From Candidatus Berkiella aquae (GTDB lineage: Bacteria > Pseudomonadota > Gammaproteobacteria > Berkiellales > Berkiellaceae): DNA of 64,000 bases. Made by a program: the position numbers and the translations under genes. The DNA lies in contig NZ_LKAJ02000001.1 of NCBI RefSeq assembly GCF_001431295.2, forward strand, positions 2,852,001 to 2,916,000. Direction: 5' to 3'. The notes below the pieces were generated by a model. It saw only the letters and a program-made list of their open reading frames with translations. It was not told the DNA's origin and did not search any database. Positions 55,194 to 63,248 of this stretch are shown in pieces. Positions within the stretch are counted from its first letter, which is position 1, and every line of letters begins with the position of its first letter.

Positions 55194-56334
55194 GTAAGAT
55201 TTTTTGATAAAGATTCATTTGTTGTGTCATGACAGGTTGTATATAAAACTGTTGTGCTCTCTTAAGGGCAGATGCTGCCAACAGTTCGTAATTTGCATAA
55301 TCATACGATTGCAAAATAGTGGGTGCTAATTCTTCTTGTGCACATAAGAAACCATTTTTACCATGTTCAATCATTTCTTTACGTGTACCATAATTCAAGC
55401 CAATCACCGGGGTTTGATGTGCAAAAGCCTCAATCATCGTTAAACCAAACGTTTCATAAGCTAACGAACTATGAATGAGATATTTTGCTTTGGCAATGTA
55501 TGATAAGGTTTGCGCGTGTGGCAACTGCCCTACAAAAGAAATCTGAGGACTTTTGTAGCGCCCAATTAACCGTGCTTCATCCTCACCTTTGCCAATGACA
55601 GTCAAATGAAAATGGGAAGGTAAGGTTTCCCACACAGCAAGCAACAATTCAATCCCCTTTGCTGCTTCAAGTCTACCAACAAACAAATAACCCTTTTTTT
55701 CAGTCAATGGGCATAATTGGGTCGCAGGCACAATGGCATTAGGCTTATAAAACAATTTCTGTTTCGGTAGCCATGATAATAATTTTTGTAGCTGAAAATG
55801 ACTCAAGGCAAAATAGGCATCGATATATTGTTGATAGGCTTTAAAACGATACCAAGCGAAGGCTAGCGCCGCTGCACTACTTTGTAGCCAAGAATTTCGA
55901 TAACAACGATGTAAAATACCAGGTAGCGCCAACGCTTTACCGACGCATTGTTCACAATTCCCTTTATTTTCTCGGTATAAGGTACCTGCCATACACCACC
56001 AACGAAAATTATGTAAAGTATGAACGACTTTAGCACCAGCTGCCTTAGCCCCAGCAAAGACGCTCGGGGTTAATAAGGGAAAAAAATTATGGATATGCAC
56101 GATATCAATTTGCTGTTCACGCACTATCGTCGCAATGGCGTTAAAATGTCGCCTATCACCCCAAATATTTTGCGCCAATGCCAACATTCGAATGTCATCA
56201 TTGCTCACAATATATTCGAATATATTGTCACTACCTAAGGTTGATTTTAAAGCGGCTAATTCTCTTTGCACAATAATATCTTCGCCACCAATCAAATGAG
56301 ATTGATAAGCATTGTGTATCACTAATATCTTCAT
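55174..56334 (-). CDS. Glycosyltransferase family 4
   Basis: A 386-residue GT-B enzyme. The N-terminal lobe starts KILVIHNAYQSHLIGGED. The C-terminal lobe has FVGRLEAAKGIELLL and the retaining-GT E-x7-E motif in ETFGLTMIE. A cysteine-containing segment (GNCEQCVGKALALPGILHRC) is typical of capsule-associated GT4 proteins. It is in the minus-strand operon, overlapping the preceding GT4 gene by 4 bp. Confidence 0.9.
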   Translation of the reverse strand: MKILVIHNAYQSHLIGGEDIIVQRELAALKSTLGSDNIFEYIVSNDDIRMLALAQNIWGDRRHFNAIATIVREQQIDIVHIHNFFPLLTPSVFAGAKAAGAKVVHTLHNFRWWCMAGTLYRENKGNCEQCVGKALALPGILHRCYRNSWLQSSAAALAFAWYRFKAYQQYIDAYFALSHFQLQKLLSWLPKQKLFYKPNAIVPATQLCPLTEKKGYLFVGRLEAAKGIELLLAVWETLPSHFHLTVIGKGEDEARLIGRYKSPQISFVGQLPHAQTLSYIAKAKYLIHSSLAYETFGLTMIEAFAHQTPVIGLNYGTRKEMIEHGKNGFLCAQEELAPTILQSYDYANYELLAASALKRAQQFYIQPVMTQQMNLYQKILHEDAHA

Positions 56335-57374
56335 AGCGTCACCGTTTCAAGATATTGTTTCACTTGCCATTCATCACGTGCTTTAAAATCAATGGCAGCG
56401 ACATTCGCTAATAACATAGCGTAATGAGCAATGCACCACGTTAATGCTTCAGCGAAGGATTGTAGCGATTTTGGTTCAAATAATCTGCCCGCCTGGTAAC
56501 GCGTAATAAAATCTTTTGCGGCACCTACCTGATTGGAAGCGATAACTGGTAATCCATAATAAAGTGCCTCTTCTACAACTAAGCCCCAAGGTTCCTTTAA
56601 AGACGGTAAAATAAACATATCATGGCTTTGATAATATTCAGCAAGATCTTGGTTTGGCACATGCCCTGCCAATATCACATTCTTTCCTGCTAAGGCTTCT
56701 AGTTTCCGTTGTAATGGCCCTTGTCCAACGAGAGTTAATTGATATTGAGGAAATTCCGCAAAAAACTGCACCAAATTTTCAAGATTTTTTTCAGGGGACA
56801 AGCGACCAACGTAGAGAAATTTTCCATGAAAGGTTTTAGCGATACTCGCTTTCTTCACTGCATAATGAAAAATCCCAACACCTAGCGTCTGTTTTATCTC
56901 TTTGTTAAATGAAAGGGCTTGCAGCAAATGGCGCTGGGCATCGCCTGAACAATAAACTCGTTCGATACGCGACAAGAAAAACCGTTTTATGCTCCCGGCC
57001 AAACCTTGCGTCTTACTTTCAAAAATAGAAGATTCCAGTGCTAAAGCATTGCGCTTTTTAGGAAATAACATGGCAATCAACCAAAATTCCCATAGATCCC
57101 AACCACCGACAATAATTTGCTGATAATCTAAAGCTTTTAACTGTCGATAAAGTTGCGCGAGGCTTTTTAACTTCATGCGTTCTTCAAATGCCCCTTCATT
57201 GATCATGCAATAATCAAATGCAAAATCACTTGGGGTAAAATCTTTGGTGCGGATATTGGAAGCGCTGGCAATAAAAATAACAAATAGCCGGCAATGCTTA
57301 GCCAATTCATTATAAAGATTTACTTTATAAAAAGCGGGCAAATGCGTAACAAAGACGATGTCAACCGTTTTCAT
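56331..57374 (-). CDS. Glycosyltransferase family 4
   Basis: A 347-residue GT-B enzyme with FVTHLPAFYKVNLYNELAK at the start, KFLYVGRLSPEKNLE, and the nucleotide-sugar E-x7-E motif in EPWGLVVEE. Donor and acceptor are unknown. It lies 6 bp after the methyltransferase gene and overlaps the following GT4 start (ATGA). Confidence 0.9.
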   Translation of the reverse strand: MKTVDIVFVTHLPAFYKVNLYNELAKHCRLFVIFIASASNIRTKDFTPSDFAFDYCMINEGAFEERMKLKSLAQLYRQLKALDYQQIIVGGWDLWEFWLIAMLFPKKRNALALESSIFESKTQGLAGSIKRFFLSRIERVYCSGDAQRHLLQALSFNKEIKQTLGVGIFHYAVKKASIAKTFHGKFLYVGRLSPEKNLENLVQFFAEFPQYQLTLVGQGPLQRKLEALAGKNVILAGHVPNQDLAEYYQSHDMFILPSLKEPWGLVVEEALYYGLPVIASNQVGAAKDFITRYQAGRLFEPKSLQSFAEALTWCIAHYAMLLANVAAIDFKARDEWQVKQYLETVTL

Positions 57375-57380
57375 TGATGT

Positions 57381-58472
57381 TTATGGCTTAGTGCTAACAA
57401 ATAACGGATAAGCACCAATGCGTCCCATTAATTGAGGGAAGCGATTTTCAAGCCAGAAAAAGGCTTTTAATAACATGCGTCCCCCAAATTTGCGATGAAT
57501 AAATAACTTTAAAAACGGCACATTAACGCTGCGCCAAGAATACAGCTTACAATCATATTGCCTCTGAATATGTCGACGATACCATTCGTAAGAATGTGCA
57601 TAGAAATATAATGTTTGCCCTGTTTGCTTTGTGCGTTGCAGTCGCTTCAATAAAGACCATAGCTTCACAGGAAACATCAAGACATTCATTAGCAAAGCAC
57701 GTCGTCCCCAGCTATAAATCACAACCGAACTGCCTTTGGGCTTTAATACGCGTTGGATCTCGGTATAGCCTTGCAGCTGTTGTTCCTTAGGAACATGGTA
57801 CAAGGTATGCAAAGAAATAGCGGCGTCAATTTTCCCGGTTTGCAGTGGTAGACGCGTTACATCGCTTAATAAGTAAATGCCTTTTGCACCTAATTTTTGT
57901 TTGGCGGCTTGTAATGCTCGCAAAGAGATATCGGCACAAAGTCGATAATGATAATTTTCGCTATAAGCCAAATAAGCATCATACTGAATGGGGCCTGAGG
58001 CAACATCTAATAAATAGCGCCCGGTTGCGGGTAAATGTTGTTTTAATCTGGCATGACATTGTTCAATGTAATCTCTTGAGACTTCTCGTAAATCTTCAGA
58101 ATCGAGCGCATCTTGAAAAATACCACTTTCTTGCTGCCAGCCAAAACTATCATAAAACTGTTTGACTGATTGTTTGGTCATATCGTTATCATGCTCTGCA
58201 AGACGGAGTACATTTTGTTTTTGCAAAGCAAACTCAGGAAGTAAATAAATGATGTCATCGACAACCAAATAATAGACATCAAACTTGGTTGCTTTAAAAG
58301 CACCCTGCCAAATAGCAGCATCAAAAGAAGCATGGCATGAACGAAGTTCTTGTTTTTGGACTCGAGACTTCAAGGCTTGCAAATCGCCGTCATTCAGCCA
58401 ACTTAAGTTGGAGCGAGTCAATGGACATCTTAGTATACTTTCCAACTCTTTATAGTTTGTCATTAAGGGCAT
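57381..58472 (-). CDS. SAM-dependent methyltransferase of the polysaccharide cluster
   Basis: A 363-residue class I methyltransferase. An N-terminal Trm112-like segment begins ILRCPLTRSNLSWL. The SAM-binding motif I is YLLDVASGPIQYDAY, with the acidic residue in LCADISLRAL and motif SDVTRLPLQTGKIDAAIS. RVLKPKGSSVVIYSW completes the fold. ATG 58472 has GGAAAAG upstream; the frame extends to 58511. It is the first gene of the operon and probably methylates a sugar or lipid intermediate. It diverges from the carbamoyltransferase gene over 147 bp. Confidence 0.82.
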   Translation of the reverse strand: MPLMTNYKELESILRCPLTRSNLSWLNDGDLQALKSRVQKQELRSCHASFDAAIWQGAFKATKFDVYYLVVDDIIYLLPEFALQKQNVLRLAEHDNDMTKQSVKQFYDSFGWQQESGIFQDALDSEDLREVSRDYIEQCHARLKQHLPATGRYLLDVASGPIQYDAYLAYSENYHYRLCADISLRALQAAKQKLGAKGIYLLSDVTRLPLQTGKIDAAISLHTLYHVPKEQQLQGYTEIQRVLKPKGSSVVIYSWGRRALLMNVLMFPVKLWSLLKRLQRTKQTGQTLYFYAHSYEWYRRHIQRQYDCKLYSWRSVNVPFLKLFIHRKFGGRMLLKAFFWLENRFPQLMGRIGAYPLFVSTKP

Positions 58473-58619
58473 GGTCTTTTCCAGCAGATGAATGGGCGTA
58501 TTCTGCCGCAATCATCATACAGAGGAAAGACTAGCTCTAGTTATTCAATTTCGTTACACTTTTTCACCTTGCCGTCACGGAAGTCGACGGATGGACTGTG
58601 GGAACATTAAGGAGCGCTT

Positions 58620-60464
58620 TTGAGTACGACAATTTTAGGCATTTCTGCGTTTTATCACGATAGTGCTGCCGCCATTGTACAAGATGGGAAGATTATCAGC
58701 TGTGCACAGGAAGAGCGTTTTACCCGTAAAAAACACGATCCTGCGTTTCCCACACATGCCATAGAATACTGCATGAAAGAAGCAGGCGTTTCTCTCAAAC
58801 AAGTAAATTATGTGGTTTTCTACGATAAGCCCTTGGTCAAATTTGAACGTCTTTTAGAAACTTATCTAGCTTTTGCCCCCCGGGGTTTTCGCTCTTTTTT
58901 ACAAGCCATGCCCATTTGGATGAAGGAAAAGCTTTTTTTAAAAGATCTCTTAAAAAAATCGCTTGCCAAGCTTGGCAACATGCCAATAAAAGCGTTGCCT
59001 CCTCTTTTATTCACTGAGCATCACCAAGCCCATGCCGCTTCTGCCTTTTTTCCAAGCCCTTTTGAACGCGCAGCCGTCATGTGTTTAGACGGCGTAGGTG
59101 AATGGGCAACAAGTTCAGTTTGGTTAGGTAATCAAAACAAACTGGAATTAGCATGGGAACTCGACTTTCCACATTCTCTGGGCCTTTTATATTCCGCATT
59201 CACTTACTATACCGGATTCAAAGTAAACTCTGGTGAATACAAGCTAATGGGCCTTGCCCCTTATGGGGAACCTAAATACGTTGATCTCATTCTCGATCAT
59301 TTGTTGGATTTGAAAGAAGATGGGACTTTCCGCCTCAATATGGATTACTTTAACTATCCAACCGGCCTCACGATGACCAATCGCCGATTTGACGAACTCT
59401 TTGGTGGACCTCCTCGTCAAGGCGAATCAACGATTACGCAACGTGAAATGGACATTGCAAGCTCTATTCAAGCGGTTACCGAAAATATTGTGCTTAAGCT
59501 TGCGAATACTGTCAAAAAAGAATTAAGCACCGACTATTTATGCCTTGCAGGCGGCGTTGCGCTCAATTGCGTTGCCAATGGCAAAATTCATCGTCAAAAA
59601 TTGTTTAAAGATATTTTTGTACAACCTGCAGCCGGTGATGCAGGAGGTGCCTTAGGTGCTGCGCTGAGTGTATGGTATGAGTATTTACAAAAAGACAGAG
59701 AGCCCGATGCGCAAGATAGCATGGGTGGCAGTTACTTAGGGCCCAAGTTCAGCAATGCAGAAATGATTGATTACTTGGAGAGCATTGGCGCTAAATATCA
59801 TTTCATGACCGATGATGCTTTACTACCTCATGTCGCCGATTTGCTGGCAAATGAAAACGTGATTGGCTGGTTCCAAGGGCGCATGGAATTTGGCCCAAGA
59901 GCCTTAGGGGGGCGCTCCATTATTGGCGATGCCAGAAGTCCTAAAATGCAATCCATCATGAATTTGAAAATTAAATATCGCGAATCTTTTAGACCTTTCG
60001 CTCCGGTTATTAAACATGACCAGGTTTCACAGTGGTTTGAATTTGATGGCAAAAGCCCTTACATGTTAATGGTTGCACCGATTCGAGAAAATCATCGTGT
60101 TGCAATGACCGAGGCGGAACAGCAACTTTTTGGCATAGAAAAATTAAATGTTCCTCGTTCTACTTTGCCAGCGATTACCCATGTTGATTATTCGGCAAGG
60201 TTACAAACGGTACACCCTGAAACCAACCCACGTTTTTATGAATTGTTAAATCAATTTGAAAAAATCACCGGGTGCCCCGTTTTAATTAATACTTCTTTTA
60301 ACGTTCGGGGCGAACCGATTGTTCATTGTATGGCAGATGCTTATCGCTGCTTTATGCGTACGGAAATGGATTATCTGATTTTAGAAAATCTGGTTCTATG
60401 CAAGAAGGAGCAACCTGCTTGGCAAGAAACCAGTCGTTGGCAAGAAGAATTTGCGTTAGATTAA
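58620..60464 (+). CDS. Carbamoyltransferase (NodU/CmcH family)
   Basis: A 614-residue enzyme that transfers carbamoyl from carbamoyl phosphate to a hydroxyl group, often on a sugar. The N-terminal Kae1-like domain has GISAFYHDSAAAIV, the metal-binding HHQAHAASAFFPSPF and LMGLAPYGEP. The C-terminal YrdC-like part has FGPRALGGRSIIGDARSP and INTSFNVRGEPIV. The start is TTG 58620 with AAGGAG six bases upstream. It heads a plus-strand cassette with SxtJ, DUF5989, SGNH and GNAT genes. Confidence 0.92.
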   Translation: MSTTILGISAFYHDSAAAIVQDGKIISCAQEERFTRKKHDPAFPTHAIEYCMKEAGVSLKQVNYVVFYDKPLVKFERLLETYLAFAPRGFRSFLQAMPIWMKEKLFLKDLLKKSLAKLGNMPIKALPPLLFTEHHQAHAASAFFPSPFERAAVMCLDGVGEWATSSVWLGNQNKLELAWELDFPHSLGLLYSAFTYYTGFKVNSGEYKLMGLAPYGEPKYVDLILDHLLDLKEDGTFRLNMDYFNYPTGLTMTNRRFDELFGGPPRQGESTITQREMDIASSIQAVTENIVLKLANTVKKELSTDYLCLAGGVALNCVANGKIHRQKLFKDIFVQPAAGDAGGALGAALSVWYEYLQKDREPDAQDSMGGSYLGPKFSNAEMIDYLESIGAKYHFMTDDALLPHVADLLANENVIGWFQGRMEFGPRALGGRSIIGDARSPKMQSIMNLKIKYRESFRPFAPVIKHDQVSQWFEFDGKSPYMLMVAPIRENHRVAMTEAEQQLFGIEKLNVPRSTLPAITHVDYSARLQTVHPETNPRFYELLNQFEKITGCPVLINTSFNVRGEPIVHCMADAYRCFMRTEMDYLILENLVLCKKEQPAWQETSRWQEEFALD

Positions 60465-60472
60465 GGATTATG

Positions 60473-60874
60473 ATGAACATTCAAAGCTTAACCATACCAG
60501 AATTACGAAAATTCGGCTTAACCCTAGCATCCGTTTTTATTGGCGCATTTGGCCTTTTGTTTCCTTTACTCTTTAATAAGCCAATACCTTCTTGGCCATG
60601 GATCATAGGGATCGCAGTTTTAATTCCGACCATGACAAAACCGGCTTGGTTAAAAGCTATTTATCATCCGTGGATGAAAATCGGCCACGTACTCGGCTGG
60701 ATTAATACTCGAATTATATTAGGGCTTATTTTTTTCTTTCTGATTACACCAATAGGATTATTTCGTCGTGTATTAGGTAAAGATTCCTTGGGTCTGCAAT
60801 TTGATAAAGAATTAAAAACTTATCGTAAACAAGTTGCATCGCAAAGCATTCAACACATGGAGAAACCTTTCTAA
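60473..60874 (+). CDS. SxtJ-family membrane protein
   Basis: A 133-residue protein with two to three TM segments (TLASVFIGAFGLLFPLLF, WPWIIGIAVLIP, IILGLIFFFLITPIG) and the RVLGKDSLGLQFD end typical of SxtJ proteins, which are regularly found next to NodU-type carbamoyltransferases. Function is unknown. ATG 60473 is preceded by AAGGA; the frame extends further upstream inside the carbamoyltransferase gene, but without support. Its stop overlaps the next start (TAATG). Confidence 0.85.
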   Translation: MNIQSLTIPELRKFGLTLASVFIGAFGLLFPLLFNKPIPSWPWIIGIAVLIPTMTKPAWLKAIYHPWMKIGHVLGWINTRIILGLIFFFLITPIGLFRRVLGKDSLGLQFDKELKTYRKQVASQSIQHMEKPF

Positions 60875-61026
60875 TGATAGATTTAATGATGGATCTCTGG
60901 CGCTTCATGCGAGTACGAAAAAAGTTTTGGTTGTTACCTATTATTTCCTTTTTGGCCTTGCTAGGCGCTTTAGTCGTTCTAACCCAAGGTTCAGCGATTG
61001 CACCTTTCATCTATACACTCTTTTAA
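60874..61026 (+). CDS. DUF5989-type small membrane protein (50 aa)
   Basis: A 50-residue single-TM protein: MIDLMMDLWRFMRVRKKFWL, then a TM (LPIISFLALLGALVVL) and the end TQGSAIAPFIYTLF. The RKKFWLLPI and GSA-APFIYTLF features match the DUF5989 family, which accompanies carbamoyltransferase-SxtJ pairs. The start shares one base with the SxtJ stop. Too short for many gene callers but clearly real from context and family features. It probably forms a membrane complex with SxtJ; this is inferred. Confidence 0.88.
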   Translation: MIDLMMDLWRFMRVRKKFWLLPIISFLALLGALVVLTQGSAIAPFIYTLF

Positions 61027-61030
61027 CTCT

Positions 61031-62011
61031 ATGAAAAAAAGTGTTTTTGAAAAACACCCCCGACTGACATTAGCGGGGGTGCTTCTTTTATTCGGATTAG
61101 CTGGTATTGCGGGTTTAGAGCTTGCTGCAGGCTCTTTGTTTGGCTTGGGGCATCCTGTGATTTATGAATCACATCCTGTTTATGGCTATCGTCCTGAACC
61201 TAATCAATTTGTCGCGCGCAATAAGAACGATGTCGTCAAAATTAATAATCTAGGATTACGGGCAAATCAAGATTGGGATCTCAATCAGCCCCAGCATAAA
61301 ATTCTGTTTTTAGGCGATTCTGTCACCTATGGCGGAAGCTATATTCATAATGATCAACTATTCTCATCTTTGGCAATCAAATCGTTCGCAGGCTATGAAA
61401 GTGGCAATGCTGGTGTCAATGGCTGGGGTGTTGACAATGTGTATGCGCTGGTAAAAGAAATGCATTTTCTGCCAGCCGATGTGTATGTTAGCGTCTTTCC
61501 CGAAGGGGATTTTTATCGTGGTTTAACCCGCATTGGCGGACAACCCTTTTGGACTAAAAAACCCCGTTTTGCTTTGGAAGAGTTATTTCATTATTTCATT
61601 TATAAAATTCAACAACGCCAAGTACCTCCTATTCATTTTTATGAAATGACAACGGCGCAGCGCACCCATATTGCAAACCTTGCGGTCAGGAACTTAAAAG
61701 CACTGGATGAGTATTTAAAAAGTGAAGGTAAAACCCATCTTATTTATATTTCACCGAGTCGTTCACAAATACTCAAGACGCAAACAGAAGATCTTGCACT
61801 AAAACAATTATTCCAAGATCACAAGCTACACGTTGTGTATTTAAAAGACCGCTTACAATCTATTCCTGCTTCACAAGCAGCCGCGTACTTTCATGATGAA
61901 ATACATTTATCAATTGCAGGGCATCAACAATGGGCAGCATTGATTGAACCTGATTTAAAACAGGCGTTATTGGCGCAAGAGCAATTAAGCTATGAAAATA
62001 AAAATTCGTAA
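61031..62011 (+). CDS. SGNH/GDSL-family hydrolase
   Basis: A 326-residue protein with an N-terminal membrane anchor (LTLAGVLLLFGLAGIAGLEL) and a periplasmic SGNH domain. The nucleophile block is ILFLGDSVTYGG, GNAGVNGWG provides the block II Gly, and DEIHLSIAGHQQW holds the catalytic Asp-x-x-His. It probably (de)acylates a surface glycan. ATG 61031 follows DUF5989 by 4 bp. It overlaps the GNAT gene by 20 bp. Confidence 0.85.
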   Translation: MKKSVFEKHPRLTLAGVLLLFGLAGIAGLELAAGSLFGLGHPVIYESHPVYGYRPEPNQFVARNKNDVVKINNLGLRANQDWDLNQPQHKILFLGDSVTYGGSYIHNDQLFSSLAIKSFAGYESGNAGVNGWGVDNVYALVKEMHFLPADVYVSVFPEGDFYRGLTRIGGQPFWTKKPRFALEELFHYFIYKIQQRQVPPIHFYEMTTAQRTHIANLAVRNLKALDEYLKSEGKTHLIYISPSRSQILKTQTEDLALKQLFQDHKLHVVYLKDRLQSIPASQAAAYFHDEIHLSIAGHQQWAALIEPDLKQALLAQEQLSYENKNS

Positions 62012-62459
62012 AGTTACCTTATGTGATGTTAAAGCGTTATTACCTTTAATAAGCCAATTGGGTTACCCTATTTCTGAAGAACAGTTAATTGCCCGATTAG
62101 CGCTCTATCAAGGCTATAATGATGCAGCCTGGGTTGCACTGGTCGACGAAAAACCGATCGGTGTGATTGCTGTTCATGTTTATGATTTATTTCATTGCAC
62201 TGAACGTTACAGCAGAATTGTCACTGTCGTGGTTGATGCGCCCTATCGACGTTTAGGAGTCGGCAAACAATTGTTAGCTTATGCGGAACGTCACGCAAAG
62301 GAAAAAGGTTGCACTGCCCTTGAGCTCACCAGTAGTTTAAAACGCCTTAAATATGGCGCTCATGATTTTTATGATTCTTATGGTTATAACAATCATGGTG
62401 AATATGAATCACGCTATTTTCGTAAGTTCTTAAAACAAAAAGAAGGTCCCGTTATTTGA
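61992..62459 (+). CDS. GNAT-family N-acetyltransferase
   Basis: A 155-residue GNAT enzyme. The acetyl-CoA-binding motif A is VVVDAPYRRLGVGKQLLAYAE. The start IRKVTLCDVKALLPLISQLG and the end HDFYDSYGYNNHGEYESRYF are typical. It is the last gene of the carbamoyltransferase cassette. The acceptor may be an amino sugar of the polysaccharide or an unrelated metabolite. Confidence 0.88.
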   Translation: MKIKIRKVTLCDVKALLPLISQLGYPISEEQLIARLALYQGYNDAAWVALVDEKPIGVIAVHVYDLFHCTERYSRIVTVVVDAPYRRLGVGKQLLAYAERHAKEKGCTALELTSSLKRLKYGAHDFYDSYGYNNHGEYESRYFRKFLKQKEGPVI

Positions 62460-62589
62460 TAAGTTAGTCGACTTATTTGTACCAATAATCTGACCAACTT
62501 AATCGCTGGTCTCAATTGAATGGTTTCGCTAACAATCACCATGTTATTCATGACGCCTCAAATTTAATTAACAACCAAAGAGGTTTATC

Positions 62590-62976
62590 ATGATTACTAT
62601 GTTAAGAAATACGTTTGAATCGATCGCTACTCATACCAATGAATATGCAGTTGCGATAAAAAATGCATTACGAGCAAGCTGGGATTTTACTCGCGCACAC
62701 GCAGATAGTATCTGGCAAGCCATCAGCAACGCCGCTGTTTCTGTGTGGAATTGGGCTCGAAGCCAAAATCAAAGCATAGGCCGTGATGTTGAAGCGGACG
62801 GTATCGCACCAGTTCAAACGCAAGCAGAATCAACGTTGTTTACCCAAATGACAAGACCACTGACTTGGTTACACAATGCGGCAAGCACATACCTACCACG
62901 ACGTTCATCGACTGAAACGATTGAGCCAACCCTTGCTGAAATGCCAAGCGCGACGAGTCGAGCGACATTAAACTAA
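62590..62976 (+). CDS. Hypothetical protein, unknown function
   Basis: A 128-residue protein with an Ala/Trp/Asn-rich helical N-terminal half (IKNALRASWDFTRAHADSIW, AISNAAVSVWNWARSQNQ) and a polar Ser/Thr/Glu-rich end. There is no TM, signal peptide or family I recognise. AAAGAGG precedes ATG 62590. A REP-like hairpin and a series of small hairpins follow the stop. Confidence 0.5.
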   Translation: MITMLRNTFESIATHTNEYAVAIKNALRASWDFTRAHADSIWQAISNAAVSVWNWARSQNQSIGRDVEADGIAPVQTQAESTLFTQMTRPLTWLHNAASTYLPRRSSTETIEPTLAEMPSATSRATLN

Positions 62977-62983
62977 AGATTAT

Positions 62984-63010
62984 AGGACATCTCATATTGT
63001 TGGATGTCCT
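62984..63010. repeat. REP-like hairpin of GGACATC motifs
   Basis: AGGACATC (62984-62991) and GATGTCCT (63003-63010) pair perfectly with an 11-base loop, seven bases after the stop codon of the hypothetical gene. The same motif as at 20.0, 21.6, 22.8 and 26.8 kb, here as a compact stem-loop. Confidence 0.65.
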
Positions 63011-63039
63011 TTCTCTTTCTTCCATTAAAAGGGAATTTC

Positions 63040-63173
63040 CTCGCTGCCGCGAGTTTTTTAGCAGCGGTAGCTGCGACATTCGCTAGCCCCCTATGCAAAC
63101 ATGAAACGGCGTTAGCCGTGAATGTGGGAATGGGGGATAATAAACTCATTATTTATTTAATCGCGGTAGCGAT
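63040..63173 (+). repeat. Cluster of four 5-bp-stem, 4-base-loop hairpins
   Basis: CTCGC-TGCC-GCGAG (63040-63053), GCAGC-GGTA-GCTGC (63061-63074), ACGGC-GTTA-GCCGT (63106-63119) and ATCGC-GGTA-GCGAT (63160-63173). The first is followed by TTTTTTA and can act as a terminator. The second and fourth share the GGTA loop with unrelated stems. The gap of about 272 bp has no supported gene. Confidence 0.55.
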
Positions 63174-63248
63174 GCAACAAATGATTATCAAGAAAAAATG
63201 TTTTTTAATTTCTGCCACAAAACACCATGTTCTTTTCACTGCTCTCTT

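Noticed and set aside
60326..60472. N-terminal extension of the SxtJ gene into the carbamoyltransferase gene
   Set aside because: The extension is out of frame with a well-conserved enzyme C-terminus, and ATG 60473 has a proper SD.
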